A DNA stretch of 64,000 bases, taken from the NCBI GenBank assembly GCA_002292285.1, contig DBBP01000008.1, positions 124,001 to 188,000 of the forward strand, read 5' to 3'. Below, one piece after another: positions 34,058 through 42,730 of the stretch. This DNA is from Proteobacteria bacterium UBA981. Lineage in GTDB: Bacteria > Pseudomonadota > Gammaproteobacteria > Ga0077536. Below the pieces are notes generated by a model. It did no database searches and was not told the origin of the DNA. It saw nothing but the letters and a program-made list of their open reading frames with translations. The translations under genes and the position numbers were made by a program. Position 1 is the stretch's first letter. Every line of letters begins with the position of its first letter.

Positions 34058-34662
34058 GTTTTGTGCGACCCCGAACGTCGCCAAATCAGCAACCGATTGT
34101 TTGCGGGCATCGGACAGTCTTCGCGTAATTCAAAACCGTGCTCTCCCGCGACTGCGATAATTTTCTCGATATCCCGAATCGCGTACTCAGGGTTCTGTTG
34201 GGCCAACCAGATATCGAGCTGACGATTGCCATCGCTTACGTACTCGCCGTCGTAGTTGAATGGTCCGTAAAGCAGGAATACTCCGTCGTTATCCAAAAGC
34301 TTGGCGACGCCCCGAAACAAAAACGCCACGCTTGCCCATGGCATGTAGTGGACGGTGTTGGCGGAAAAAACAGCCTGTACGGGTGGGCAACGCCAGTCAT
34401 CGCTATTCACGTCGATGACGATCGGCGCTGGCAGATTGGCTAGTGCAGCCTCGCTGGTCCATGCGCGGACACCTTCGATTCGTTCTTCTAGCTCGCTGGA
34501 TTGCCACTCGAGGTGGTCGAGCGATTGTGCGATATGCACGGCATGCTGGCCCGTGCCCGATCCGATCTCCAGAACGCGATGAACCTGACCCAGCGAATCG
34601 CGCAGAGCCTCGAGAATGGCCTGCTTGTTGCGCTCGGCCGACGGTGCGAAGGGCTTTTCCAT
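34054..34662 (-). CDS. DUF938-type SAM-dependent methyltransferase-like protein
   Basis: This 202-residue protein of the DUF938 family begins MEKPFAPSAERNKQAILEAL and has the SAM motif VLEIGSGTGQHAVHIA (about 30-45) and NTVHYMPW in the middle. No substrate is known for the family. TGAGGACT before the ATG at 34662 is a good ribosome site. It overlaps the acyl-CoA ligase start by four bases. The overlap suggests that the two are made together, perhaps only by chance of operon packing. It is divergent from the MsbA-like exporter. Confidence 0.88.
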   Translation of the reverse strand: MEKPFAPSAERNKQAILEALRDSLGQVHRVLEIGSGTGQHAVHIAQSLDHLEWQSSELEERIEGVRAWTSEAALANLPAPIVIDVNSDDWRCPPVQAVFSANTVHYMPWASVAFLFRGVAKLLDNDGVFLLYGPFNYDGEYVSDGNRQLDIWLAQQNPEYAIRDIEKIIAVAGEHGFELREDCPMPANNRLLIWRRSGSHKT

Positions 34663-34746
34663 AGTCCTCAGTTTATCGTGGATCAAGCGTGGGGGATCAG
34701 GCGTCGCTTATGCTATGGTCACGCCCGCGCAGCGCCCGCACACACC

Positions 34747-36579
34747 ATGACCAGCGATACCAGTACATCTCAACCCCTGTCGTCGCCATCGCGGTTGCGC
34801 CCTTTGCGCGGCCTATTGCCGTTCTTGCGTCCATACCACGCAATTATCGCGGCGGCGCTGCTGGCGTTGCTGGCTGCTGCCGCTGCAACGTTGGCCATGC
34901 CGATTGCCGTGCGCCACATGATCGATGCCGGAATCACAGAATCGGGCTCCGTGGACCGCCATTTTCTCGCGCTGTTCGGCCTCGCAGCACTGACTGCGCT
35001 GTTTGCCTCTCTGCGTTTTTATCTGGTCTCCTGGTTAGGCGAACGGGTGGTTGCCGACCTGCGTTCAGCAGTGTTTCGCCACGTGCTGAAATTATCACCG
35101 AGTTTTTTCGAAGTAACCCGTAGTGGCGAAATTCTCTCGCGTCTGACCACCGACACCACGCTGATTCAAACCGTCGTCGGCAGCAGTCTGTCAATTGCGC
35201 TACGCAGCTCCTTAACGCTGGTCGGGGCCATGGTCATGCTGGTTGTCACCAGCCCTCGCCTGGCCGGGATGATCGTATTGCTGGTGCCGGCGGTCATTAT
35301 TCCCATCATGCTCATCGGACGACGCGTTCGACGCTTGTCGCGTACCAGCCAGGATCGTATTGCCGATACTTCCGCGCTGGCAGGAGAAGTACTGAACGCA
35401 ATTCCCTTAGTGCAGGCTTTTACTCTGGAAGGATTGCATGGCGAGCGCTATGAACGCGCCGTCGAACGTTCTTTCGAAGCTGCTCGTCGACGCGTCAAGC
35501 ACCGCGCCATTTTGACCGCTTACGCCATCATTACTATTTTCGGCGGCCTGATTGCAGTCTTGTGGATGGGCGCCCAGGACGTTGCCAGCGGCGACATGAG
35601 CGGCGGACAATTGAGTCAGTTTTTGCTCTACGCCATCTTCGTGGGCGGGTCGACGGCGGGTTTGTCAGAAATATGGGGAGCAGTCCAGCAAGCAGCCGGT
35701 GCGACCGAGAGGCTGGCGGAGTTGCTCGCCACCGAGCCGGATGAAGCGCCACCGCTGATTCCGCGCCATCTACCCGATACCATCAGCGGCGAGCTACGCT
35801 TTGAACATGTGAACTTTAACTACCCGTCGCGCCCAGGAGCACGTGCGCTGCAGGACTTTACGCTGGCCGTTGGGAGCGGTGAAACAGTCGCCCTTGTCGG
35901 TCCTTCCGGGGCCGGCAAAACGACGGTATTTCAGCTCGCGCTCTCGTTTTATCGACCTCAGGGCGGACAGGTCCTGTTGGACGGCGTGGATATCGCGGAC
36001 GTCGTGGCGAGCGAAGTGCGCCAATGTATTGCGATCGTGCCCCAGGAAACGGTTTTGTTTGCCGATACCATTCTCGAGAACATTCGTTACGGCAGACCCG
36101 ATGCCAGCGACGCGGAAGTTCATGCGGCAGCTGTGGCGGCTGCTGCCGACAATTTTATTCGCCAGTTGCCGGAAGGCTATGAAACGTTTGTGGGTGAACG
36201 CGGTATCCGCCTCTCCGGCGGACAGCAGCAGCGCCTGGCCATTGCCCGTGCGGTACTCAAAGAGCCGGCCATTTTGTTACTCGATGAGGCCACCAGTGCG
36301 CTCGACGCTGAAAGCGAAACGTTGGTTCAAACTGCGCTTGCCGATTTGATGCGCAACCGCACCACGTTGATCATCGCCCACCGCCTGGCCACTGTGCGTG
36401 ATGCCGATCGCATCATCGTGATGGACCAGGGACGCATTGTGGCCAGCGGCACGCACGATGAGTTGGTTGAAGAACACGGTTTGTATTCCCGCTTGTCAGA
36501 ACTGCAGTTCCGGGATGCCGAGGCTGGCTCGCTCATTCAGGAGCCTGCCCACGACCCTGCGCTCGACGAGGTGTCCTAG
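34747..36579 (+). CDS. ABC exporter, MsbA/BmrA-like half-transporter
   Basis: The product is a 610-residue half-transporter with six hydrophobic helices in the first 320 residues, starting at YHAIIAAALLALLAAAAATL. The ATPase has Walker A GPSGAGKTT, signature LSGGQQQR, Walker B LLLDEATSALD and H-loop AHRLAT. QAFTLEGLHGERYERAVERSF and GGQLSQFLLYAIFVGGSTAGLSEIWG match the lipid/multidrug exporter branch. A homodimer should export a lipid or drug-like molecule across the inner membrane. I took the ATG at 34747; the frame is open far upstream, but that part reads through the divergent methyltransferase gene. Confidence 0.9.
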   Translation: MTSDTSTSQPLSSPSRLRPLRGLLPFLRPYHAIIAAALLALLAAAAATLAMPIAVRHMIDAGITESGSVDRHFLALFGLAALTALFASLRFYLVSWLGERVVADLRSAVFRHVLKLSPSFFEVTRSGEILSRLTTDTTLIQTVVGSSLSIALRSSLTLVGAMVMLVVTSPRLAGMIVLLVPAVIIPIMLIGRRVRRLSRTSQDRIADTSALAGEVLNAIPLVQAFTLEGLHGERYERAVERSFEAARRRVKHRAILTAYAIITIFGGLIAVLWMGAQDVASGDMSGGQLSQFLLYAIFVGGSTAGLSEIWGAVQQAAGATERLAELLATEPDEAPPLIPRHLPDTISGELRFEHVNFNYPSRPGARALQDFTLAVGSGETVALVGPSGAGKTTVFQLALSFYRPQGGQVLLDGVDIADVVASEVRQCIAIVPQETVLFADTILENIRYGRPDASDAEVHAAAVAAAADNFIRQLPEGYETFVGERGIRLSGGQQQRLAIARAVLKEPAILLLDEATSALDAESETLVQTALADLMRNRTTLIIAHRLATVRDADRIIVMDQGRIVASGTHDELVEEHGLYSRLSELQFRDAEAGSLIQEPAHDPALDEVS

Positions 36580-36735
36580 CTGTCTACGCGTTGTTGTCGG
36601 GACGTTTCAAACTGCGGGTAACCGTGCAGAAATTCACAGCGCCCGGCGTCCGCCGCACCACGGGTAAAGTCCGCGAGAGGGCTAGTTTGTTATCGTCCTG
36701 CCAAGCGCGGAAGTTCTCAGGTGTAACGAGCGCGT

Positions 36736-37329
36736 TTAGCTGAAGGATAATTTCGGCGTTTCGCGCATGTGCGGATCTTCAATCTCGAGCAACGCAGCGC
36801 GGTTGAAGCCGAACAACGCACTGACGAGGTTGTTCGGAAATTGTTCACGAAAATTATTAAACGCCGTGCCGGCATCATTGAACTGTTGACGTGCAGCGGC
36901 GATTCTATTCTCCGTAACGCTAAGTTCCTCCATAAGTTCTTGCATGGACTGATCGGCCTTTAAATCGGGGTACGCTTCCGCGAGCGCGAAAAATCTGCCC
37001 ATCACACCGGTCAGAGCCCCCTCTGCTACGCCGAGCGCGGCAATGGATGCACCGTTCTCCGGCCGCGCTGAGGCGTCGCCTGCAGCAGACTGAGCATTGT
37101 TGCGAGCCTGGATCACTGCTTCCAGAGTTTCTCGTTCGTGAGCCAAATAACCCTTCGCTGTCTCGACCAGATTGGGAATCAGGTCATAGCGTCTTCTGAG
37201 TTGCACGTCGATTTGGGCGAACGCGTTTTTGAACTCGTTGCGGGTCGCAATGAGTCGATTGTAGATGCCGATGCCGAACAACAGCACAGCGCCCAGAACT
37301 GCGAGGATGATTATTGCGCCGATTGCCAT
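36736..37329 (-). CDS. LemA family protein
   Basis: This 197-residue protein has one N-terminal membrane helix (IGAIIILAVLGAVLLFGIGI) and a helical-bundle domain with the family block RNEFKNAFAQIDVQLRRRYDLIPNLVETAKGY (split here as RRRYDLIPNLV near 46-56) and YPDLKADQSMQELMEELS. LemA proteins are common in bacteria and of unknown function; many sit beside a TPM-domain gene, which is missing here. It is the last gene before an ABC exporter on the same strand, but a 160-base gap separates them. Confidence 0.93.
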   Translation of the reverse strand: MAIGAIIILAVLGAVLLFGIGIYNRLIATRNEFKNAFAQIDVQLRRRYDLIPNLVETAKGYLAHERETLEAVIQARNNAQSAAGDASARPENGASIAALGVAEGALTGVMGRFFALAEAYPDLKADQSMQELMEELSVTENRIAAARQQFNDAGTAFNNFREQFPNNLVSALFGFNRAALLEIEDPHMRETPKLSFS

Positions 37330-37489
37330 TGGTTCGCTCCGGATTTAGCAAAGCAGCCGTGATTATAGGGGGCAGGGACTGGGTCATCCTCACGATCAAC
37401 TCGGCGACCAAACACAGACCCCTCTTTCCCCTTTGCCACACCTCGGTGACGGGCCGAGTTCATCCTGATTGGCCGAATACGGGTGCGGG

Positions 37490-39337
37490 TCAGGACGCGA
37501 CTTCCGGTGCTGCGACTGCAAAGGGGTCGGGCAACTCTTCGTCGTGCGCTTGCTGACGCTGCCACATCGTTGCGTACAAACCTTCTGTTGACAATAAATC
37601 CGCATGTTTGCCGCGTTCGGCAATTTCGCCGGCATTCAGGACAATTATCTCGTCGGCATCAACGATAGTGGACAGGCGATGGGCGATCACAAGCGTCGTG
37701 TGGCCGCGCGAGACTTCTCGCAACGCGATCTGTATTTCGCGCTCAGTACGTGTGTCGAGCGCGGAAGTCGCCTCGTCAAAGATCAGTATGCGGGGGTTTT
37801 TAAGTATGGTCCTGGCAATCGCAACTCGTTGCTTTTCGCCCCCTGAAAGTTTTAGGCCACGCTCGCCGACCATGGTTTGATAGCCGTCGGGTGAGGCACT
37901 GATGAAATCATGAATCTGCGCCATGCGCGCCGCCTCCTCGACTTCGGCTGTCGAAGCCTGCGGCCGCCCGTAGGCGATGTTGTAGTAAATCGTGTCATTA
38001 AACAGCACTGTGTCCTGCGGAACGACGCCAATGGCCTGGCGCACGCTGCGCTGCGTGACTTCACGAATATCCTGTCCATCGATGCGTATTGCGCCCGCGC
38101 TGACGTCGTAAAAACGAAACATCAGCCGAGCGATGGTTGATTTGCCCGCTCCACTCGAACCAACAATCGCTACGCGATGGCCAGCGGGCGCGGAGATGTC
38201 GATGGTCTTCAATATTGGACGACGTTCATCGTAGGAAAATGAGACTTGATCAAACTCAACCATGCCGGGCCCAGGCGTCAATTCGGGCGCGCCGGGACGG
38301 TCTTGAATCTCTGTGTTCACGTCGAGCAAATGAAACATCGCCTCCATGTCGGTTAGCGATTGCTTGATCTCCCGATAGACGAAGCCAAGAAAATTCAGCG
38401 GCATATAAAGCTGGATAAGATAGGTATTGACCAGCACGAAATCCCCGACTGACATGCTGCCATCGATCATGCCCTGCCCGGCCATGCCCATCACAATGGT
38501 CAGGCCAACACCGATAATGGCAGCCTGGCCAATGTTTAATAAGGCCAGTGATTTTTTGCTGGTGACAGCGGCGCGTTCATAGCGCGACAAGGCGTCATCG
38601 AAGCGGTCGGCCTCGTAATCTTCATTGCTGAAATATTTCACCGTTTCATAATTCAACAGGCTATCGATGGCGCGCGTGTTGGCCTCCTGGTCGGTGTCGT
38701 TCATGCGTCGGCGATATTGCAAACGCCATTCTGTGATTGTGAGGGTGTAGCCGATGTAGCTGGCTATCGTGACGAACGTTACGAACGCGTACCAGAAATT
38801 AAACATCGCCCACAGGATGCCGCACACCAATGTGATTTCCAGCAATGTCGGAATGATGTTGAAGAGCATGAAGGTAAGCAGGAAATCGATGCCCTTCGTG
38901 CCTCGCTCGATAGCCCGAGACAGGCCGCCGGTTTGGCGCTCCAGATGAAATCGCAAGGCCAGTCGGTGGAGGTGGCGGAAAGTCTGCAAGCCGACGTCTC
39001 GAATCGCCCCCTGGGCGACTTGAGCGAACACATAGTCGCGCATCTCAGCGAACGCAATTTGCATGATGCGCAGTCCGCCGTAACCCACCAGCAATGCCAG
39101 CGGCACCTCCAACGGCAGCCGCGATGGGTCGGAAAACTGGTCGACCATCGCCTTGTAGAGCATTGGCACGTACACCGTCGCAAACTTGGCGAATGCAAGC
39201 AGCGTCAGCGCAACCAGCACGCGCACACGAATCGATGGTCTATCGGCTGGCCATAGATAAGGCGCCAACGAGCGCAGAGCACCCCATTCAAAGCTGCCAT
39301 CGCGTTTGCGACCGGCGTGCGTGCGATTGGATTGCAC
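37490..39337 (-). CDS. ABC exporter, Atm1/HMT1-type
   Basis: This half-transporter has 615 residues from the GTG start. The family block NYETVKYFSNEDYEADRFD, in the loop that binds glutathione in Atm1, and QLYMPLNFLGFVYREIKQSL place it in the Atm1/ABCB7/HMT1 group. Walker A GSSGAGKST, signature LSGGEKQR, Walker B ILIFDEATSALD and AHRLSTI are intact. Such exporters move glutathione polysulfide or metal-glutathione conjugates. The start GTG at 39337 is eight bases after GGAG; the frame stays open to 39493, but the extra residues are unlike the family. Confidence 0.9.
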   Translation of the reverse strand: MQSNRTHAGRKRDGSFEWGALRSLAPYLWPADRPSIRVRVLVALTLLAFAKFATVYVPMLYKAMVDQFSDPSRLPLEVPLALLVGYGGLRIMQIAFAEMRDYVFAQVAQGAIRDVGLQTFRHLHRLALRFHLERQTGGLSRAIERGTKGIDFLLTFMLFNIIPTLLEITLVCGILWAMFNFWYAFVTFVTIASYIGYTLTITEWRLQYRRRMNDTDQEANTRAIDSLLNYETVKYFSNEDYEADRFDDALSRYERAAVTSKKSLALLNIGQAAIIGVGLTIVMGMAGQGMIDGSMSVGDFVLVNTYLIQLYMPLNFLGFVYREIKQSLTDMEAMFHLLDVNTEIQDRPGAPELTPGPGMVEFDQVSFSYDERRPILKTIDISAPAGHRVAIVGSSGAGKSTIARLMFRFYDVSAGAIRIDGQDIREVTQRSVRQAIGVVPQDTVLFNDTIYYNIAYGRPQASTAEVEEAARMAQIHDFISASPDGYQTMVGERGLKLSGGEKQRVAIARTILKNPRILIFDEATSALDTRTEREIQIALREVSRGHTTLVIAHRLSTIVDADEIIVLNAGEIAERGKHADLLSTEGLYATMWQRQQAHDEELPDPFAVAAPEVAS

Positions 39338-39672
39338 TAATTGGGCTCCACAACCTGAACAGGCCGCGAGTATACCTGCTGCCTCTATCTGGCATCGCCG
39401 CTTGACGGTTACCAGCGGCGCAACCTGGCTCTGCACTATCGTGGCCTGCGCGCATGACAGGGGAGCGGACGTGCCCAGGGAAGGATGTTTCATCCTGTTC
39501 GGCGGAGCATAGCTCTAGGTCTTCCAGTTCAACCGATGCGCCGGACGTCCGCAGTAGAATCATCGATGAGGCGATAGCGGAAAATAGCCGCCTTTTGCAG
39601 GCCTTGATAGTGTCGCAGTGCAATTAGCGCAGGTAGACTTCAGTGACATTCTGCTACGACCGGAGCTTAGGC
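39338..39672. promoter_or_regulatory. 335-base divergent region, Atm1-like / CmcJ-like genes
   Basis: I count no gene here; the part up to 39493 is open in frame with the transporter but lacks family sequence. Promoters for both flanking genes must lie here. I could not define a convincing -35/-10 pair. Confidence 0.35.
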
Positions 39673-40509
39673 ATGCCGCAAATCGACGACCAACAATTGC
39701 AGCGGGTTAATTCGCGCATGAATTACATCGCGAGCACAGGCGAACGCCCGGCTTACTACCTCTACGAACCCCGACCGGGCTACACCCCGCCACCGCCGGC
39801 AGTGCAACGCCATGACGTGGCGTTTATGGATGTGCGCTCCCAGATGGATAATTTGACTCTGGACGGCAATGGCTTTGCTTTTGTGCGCCAACCCCTGCCA
39901 CAGGTCGACTTTTTCGACCCGGCTTGCGTCGAGCGAGATTACTACGCCGGCTGCGAGGCACTTGTAAAGGCTGCGACCGGGGCCACTCGCGTGCTTGCCT
40001 TCGACCACAATGTGCGCGACAAATCAGTTGCCGCCGAAACCGATTCCGGGGTTCGCGAACCGGTGCGCTTTGCGCACAATGACTACACGGAAGTATCCGG
40101 CCCACAGCGCGTACGCGATTTGATGGGCGACGCCGCGGAAAGTCTGCTGGAGCATCGTTACATGTTCGTCAACGTGTGGCGTCCGTTACGCGGGCCAGTC
40201 CTGGATGTGCCGCTCGCAATTTGCGACGCCGGAAGCCTGACTGCCGCTGATTTCATCGCTACCGACCTCGTTTATGCTGATCGCACCGGGGAAATCTACA
40301 GCGTTCGTTACGACCCGGCCCATCGCTGGTATTTTCTGGGTCGCATGCAAAGTGAAGAGATTATGCTGATCAAGTGTTTCGACTCAGCATCCGACGGGCG
40401 CGCGCGCTATACCGCCCACGCAGCATTTCGTGATCCCGGGGCACCGAAAGATGCTTTGCCACGGCGGAGTGTCGAGGTGCGCACGATCGCGCTTTTTGCC
40501 CCCGAATAA
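39673..40509 (+). CDS. CmcJ/NvfI-like Fe(II)/2-oxoglutarate oxygenase-type protein
   Basis: The product has 278 residues and resembles the CmcJ/NvfI family, first described in cephamycin and fungal meroterpenoid pathways. FAHNDYTEVSGPQRV (133-147) holds the HxD-like metal ligands, and FVNVWRPLRGPVLDVPLAICD (165-185) is the conserved core; the expected distal His may be in the RYTAHAAFRDP segment near 250. The ATG at 39673 follows GGAGCTTAGGC. An LLM flavin oxidoreductase starts 93 bases downstream on the same strand, so two oxygenases may act in one pathway. The substrate is unknown; a secondary metabolite or steroid-like compound is possible. Confidence 0.8.
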   Translation: MPQIDDQQLQRVNSRMNYIASTGERPAYYLYEPRPGYTPPPPAVQRHDVAFMDVRSQMDNLTLDGNGFAFVRQPLPQVDFFDPACVERDYYAGCEALVKAATGATRVLAFDHNVRDKSVAAETDSGVREPVRFAHNDYTEVSGPQRVRDLMGDAAESLLEHRYMFVNVWRPLRGPVLDVPLAICDAGSLTAADFIATDLVYADRTGEIYSVRYDPAHRWYFLGRMQSEEIMLIKCFDSASDGRARYTAHAAFRDPGAPKDALPRRSVEVRTIALFAPE

Positions 40510-40602
40510 GCCTTGGCCTTTGGTTGACTTGCCCGGTTCGAGCGCTTTAACTGAACGGACTGCCGGCTGCGCCGGTGCAATTTTGAGCAGGAGTAAACAC
40601 CG

Positions 40603-41742
40603 ATGCATGTAGGAATGGCGTCAATATTTCAGAACCCGGATAACGATAAAGGGGTCAGTGACCACGAGGTCTATCAACAGGATATGGCCCTGGCTATGAG
40701 CGCCGAAGGTCTCGGCTTTGAGTCTGTGTGGGGCGTGGAGCACCATTTTACTGATTACACGATGACCCCCGATGTCACGCAATTCCTCGCCTGCGTTGGC
40801 GGGCAATGCAAAAGTGTCAAACTCGGGACGATGGTTATTGTCCTTCCCTGGAACGACCCCATGCGCATCGCCGAAAAGGTGTCCATGCTCGATTGCATGA
40901 CAGACGGGCGCGTGCTGATCGGGGTTGGCAGAGGCCTCGGTCGAGTAGAATTCGAGGGCTTCCGTGTCCCGATGGGTGAATCGCGCGATCGCTTTGTGGA
41001 ATGTGCTGAGACTGTACTGACAGGCCTCGAACAAGGTTATTGCGAGTACGACGGCGAATACATCAAGCAACCTCGGCGACGCATTCGACCTGAACCGTTT
41101 CGGTCGTTCAAAAACCGCACCTATGCAGCTGCAGTGTCGCCTGAATCCTCCATGATCATGGCGCGCCTCGGGCTTGGCATTCTTGTGATCCCGCAAAAAC
41201 CCTGGGAAGAGCATGCAAAAGAGCTCAAAGCGTATAACGAGTTGTTCTTGCAGGAGCACGGCGTGCCCGCTCCGAACCCTTATGTCGCGGGCTGGGTCGC
41301 GTGCGACAAGGATGCCGGTCGGGCCGAAGAAATGGCGCGTCAATATATCGGCGGGTACTGGAATTCTGTTGTTAAGCATTACGAAATGACCAGCGACCAC
41401 TTCGAACAGACCAAAGGCTACGAATACTACAAAGTGCTCAAGGAGGCGATTGAGAGCGAAGGTCTCGATGCGATGTCGGAATTTTTCATGAGTTTGCAGG
41501 TGTGGGGAACGCCCGAGCAGTGCTACGAAAAAATCAAAGACATCCATGGCCGTACTGATTGCTGTGGCTTTACTGGCATTTTCAGTTATGCAGGTATGAA
41601 CGCGCAGACGGCTCAGGGCAACATGGAATTATTCGCCCGCGAAGTCCTACCGGAACTCAAGCAACTGGGTCAGAGTCCGCTGTTCGATCGTGAGGTCGAT
41701 GGTCCGCCCGAATTTATGCGTAAGGATAGTAAAGCCGCCTGA
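40603..41742 (+). CDS. LLM-class flavin-dependent oxidoreductase, MHVGM-type paralog
   Basis: This 379-residue luciferase-like monooxygenase has VEHHFTDYTMTPDV, IVLPWNDPMRIAEK and GVGRGLGRVEFEGF, plus RTYAAAVSPESSMIMARLG and QYIGGYWNSVV. It is the closest paralog of the gene at 12041-13132, with a longer C-terminal tail (about 20 residues rich in charges). GCAGGAGTAAACACCG precedes the ATG. It lies 93 bases behind the CmcJ-like gene, and its transcript probably stops at a very strong stem-loop after the gene. The two copies 28 kb apart suggest duplication with new substrate use. Confidence 0.92.
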   Translation: MHVGMASIFQNPDNDKGVSDHEVYQQDMALAMSAEGLGFESVWGVEHHFTDYTMTPDVTQFLACVGGQCKSVKLGTMVIVLPWNDPMRIAEKVSMLDCMTDGRVLIGVGRGLGRVEFEGFRVPMGESRDRFVECAETVLTGLEQGYCEYDGEYIKQPRRRIRPEPFRSFKNRTYAAAVSPESSMIMARLGLGILVIPQKPWEEHAKELKAYNELFLQEHGVPAPNPYVAGWVACDKDAGRAEEMARQYIGGYWNSVVKHYEMTSDHFEQTKGYEYYKVLKEAIESEGLDAMSEFFMSLQVWGTPEQCYEKIKDIHGRTDCCGFTGIFSYAGMNAQTAQGNMELFAREVLPELKQLGQSPLFDREVDGPPEFMRKDSKAA

Positions 41743-41758
41743 ATCGATAGTGCTGGAC

Positions 41759-41785
41759 TGGCGCGCAGCGGCCAGCTGCGCGCCA
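41759..41785 (+). terminator. Strong 11-base stem-loop after the LLM gene
   Basis: TGGCGCGCAGC-GGCCA-GCTGCGCGCCA is a perfect stem with a five-base loop, 16 bases past the stop codon. A U-tract is absent. Confidence 0.6.
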
Positions 41786-41984
41786 ATCTGTGCTGGCGGC
41801 ACACTGGGTTGAGTGCCGACCCGCCATGCATGCAATGTTGTTGTTGTCGCGGGTAATCCTGCTGAGGCTCAACGGCTACTAAATTAACCGCTCTCGCGTT
41901 GAACTCTCGCCGCGAGGTCCTCTCTAAATTCATACCGCGGCGCACAAGGTTGCGCATGCAACCCCGACCCGAGGAGCGTTGAAC

Positions 41985-42485
41985 GTGTCCATTCGCCGTC
42001 CTATTTTGTTTCTGCTTTTGGGGTTCTTGCTCAGTACATCCCATTTTTCCATAGCGACGGAAGTTTTTAAGGCGCAAACGCTGGACGGAGAGAGCGTGCG
42101 ACTGTCGGAATACTTTGAGCCGCACAAATGGACGCTGGTCATGATTTGGACCACGTACTGCAAAGTCTGCGCCGGCCAATTTCCGGCCATCGAGGCGCTG
42201 CATCGCAAGTACATCGACAAAACGCTCAATGTGGTCGGTGTCGCTGTAGACGGCTTCGAGTATCGTGATCGGGTCACCGCGACATTGCAGCAACGTCATT
42301 CAACTTTCACTGTCCTGGTCGGCGAAATTGCAGATATAGCGGCCAGCGTCGAACGCGCTACGGCGGAGCCGTTCAGCGGAACGCCAACTTACCTTCTGTT
42401 CAATGTCGAGGGCGAACTTGCCGCGCGAATCTCTGGCCCTTTAGAGACGTCGGCTATCGAGCGCTATATCTCAAGCATTGAGTAA
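41985..42485 (+). CDS. TlpA-like periplasmic thioredoxin
   Basis: This 166-residue protein has an N-terminal signal or anchor (RRPILFLLLGFLLSTSHF) and a thioredoxin fold with WTTYCKVCAGQFP (55-67); the CxxC pair is at 59 and 62. TlpA/ResA-type proteins reduce or shuffle disulfides in the periplasm. The GTG at 41985 lies eight bases after GAGGAG, while a TTG at 41979 would be too close. The next gene encodes a secreted protein with eight cysteines, a plausible client, although its own promoter region lies between them. Confidence 0.87.
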   Translation: MSIRRPILFLLLGFLLSTSHFSIATEVFKAQTLDGESVRLSEYFEPHKWTLVMIWTTYCKVCAGQFPAIEALHRKYIDKTLNVVGVAVDGFEYRDRVTATLQQRHSTFTVLVGEIADIAASVERATAEPFSGTPTYLLFNVEGELAARISGPLETSAIERYISSIE

Positions 42486-42564
42486 ATTGCCTCGAGCGTG
42501 CCTGTGTTTCGGCAGTATCGGGCGCGGCATTTCGCTGCCCCACATCACGCCTCGCGAAATTGGG

Positions 42565-42598
42565 ATTCGGCATGCCGAATTGGCGCCTTGAGCGCCAA
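42565..42598 (+). terminator. Palindrome plus stem-loop after the thioredoxin gene
   Basis: ATTCGGCATGCCGAAT is a 16-base perfect palindrome at 42565-42580, directly followed by TTGGCGC-CTTGA-GCGCCAA (42580-42598). The two share one base and may form alternative structures. They probably end the thioredoxin transcript. Confidence 0.5.
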
Positions 42599-42671
42599 CA
42601 ATTGACCTTTTTAGTCAAAGACCAACGACCGATTCCTAATATTTTTGTTTAATTAGATGGCCTTAATATTT

Positions 42672-42690
42672 GATATATATGATCATTATC
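42672..42690. promoter_or_regulatory. Fur-box-like site
   Basis: The 19 bases GATATATATGATCATTATC match the Fur consensus GATAATGATAATCATTATC at 15 positions. The site lies in an AT-rich stretch 40 bases before the ATG of the cysteine-rich secreted protein, overlapping a likely -10 region (TATATAT). Iron-dependent repression of that gene, and perhaps of the hydroxylase behind it, is inferred. Confidence 0.5.
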
Positions 42691-42730
42691 ACTAGTATTG
42701 TTCGTAGGTAATTTTCGTTGGTGAGCCAAG

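Noticed and set aside
34501..34746. An 82-codon N-terminal extension of the MsbA-like exporter
   Set aside because: It runs antisense through the methyltransferase gene, and the family begins at the ATG at 34747.
39338..39493. A 52-codon N-terminal extension of the Atm1-like exporter
   Set aside because: The extra residues are unlike the family, and the GTG at 39337 has a well-placed GGAG.
40621..41547. A 308-codon minus-strand open frame
   Set aside because: It lies wholly inside the LLM gene at 40603-41742, has no family features and no ribosome site; it arises from the codon bias of the sense gene.
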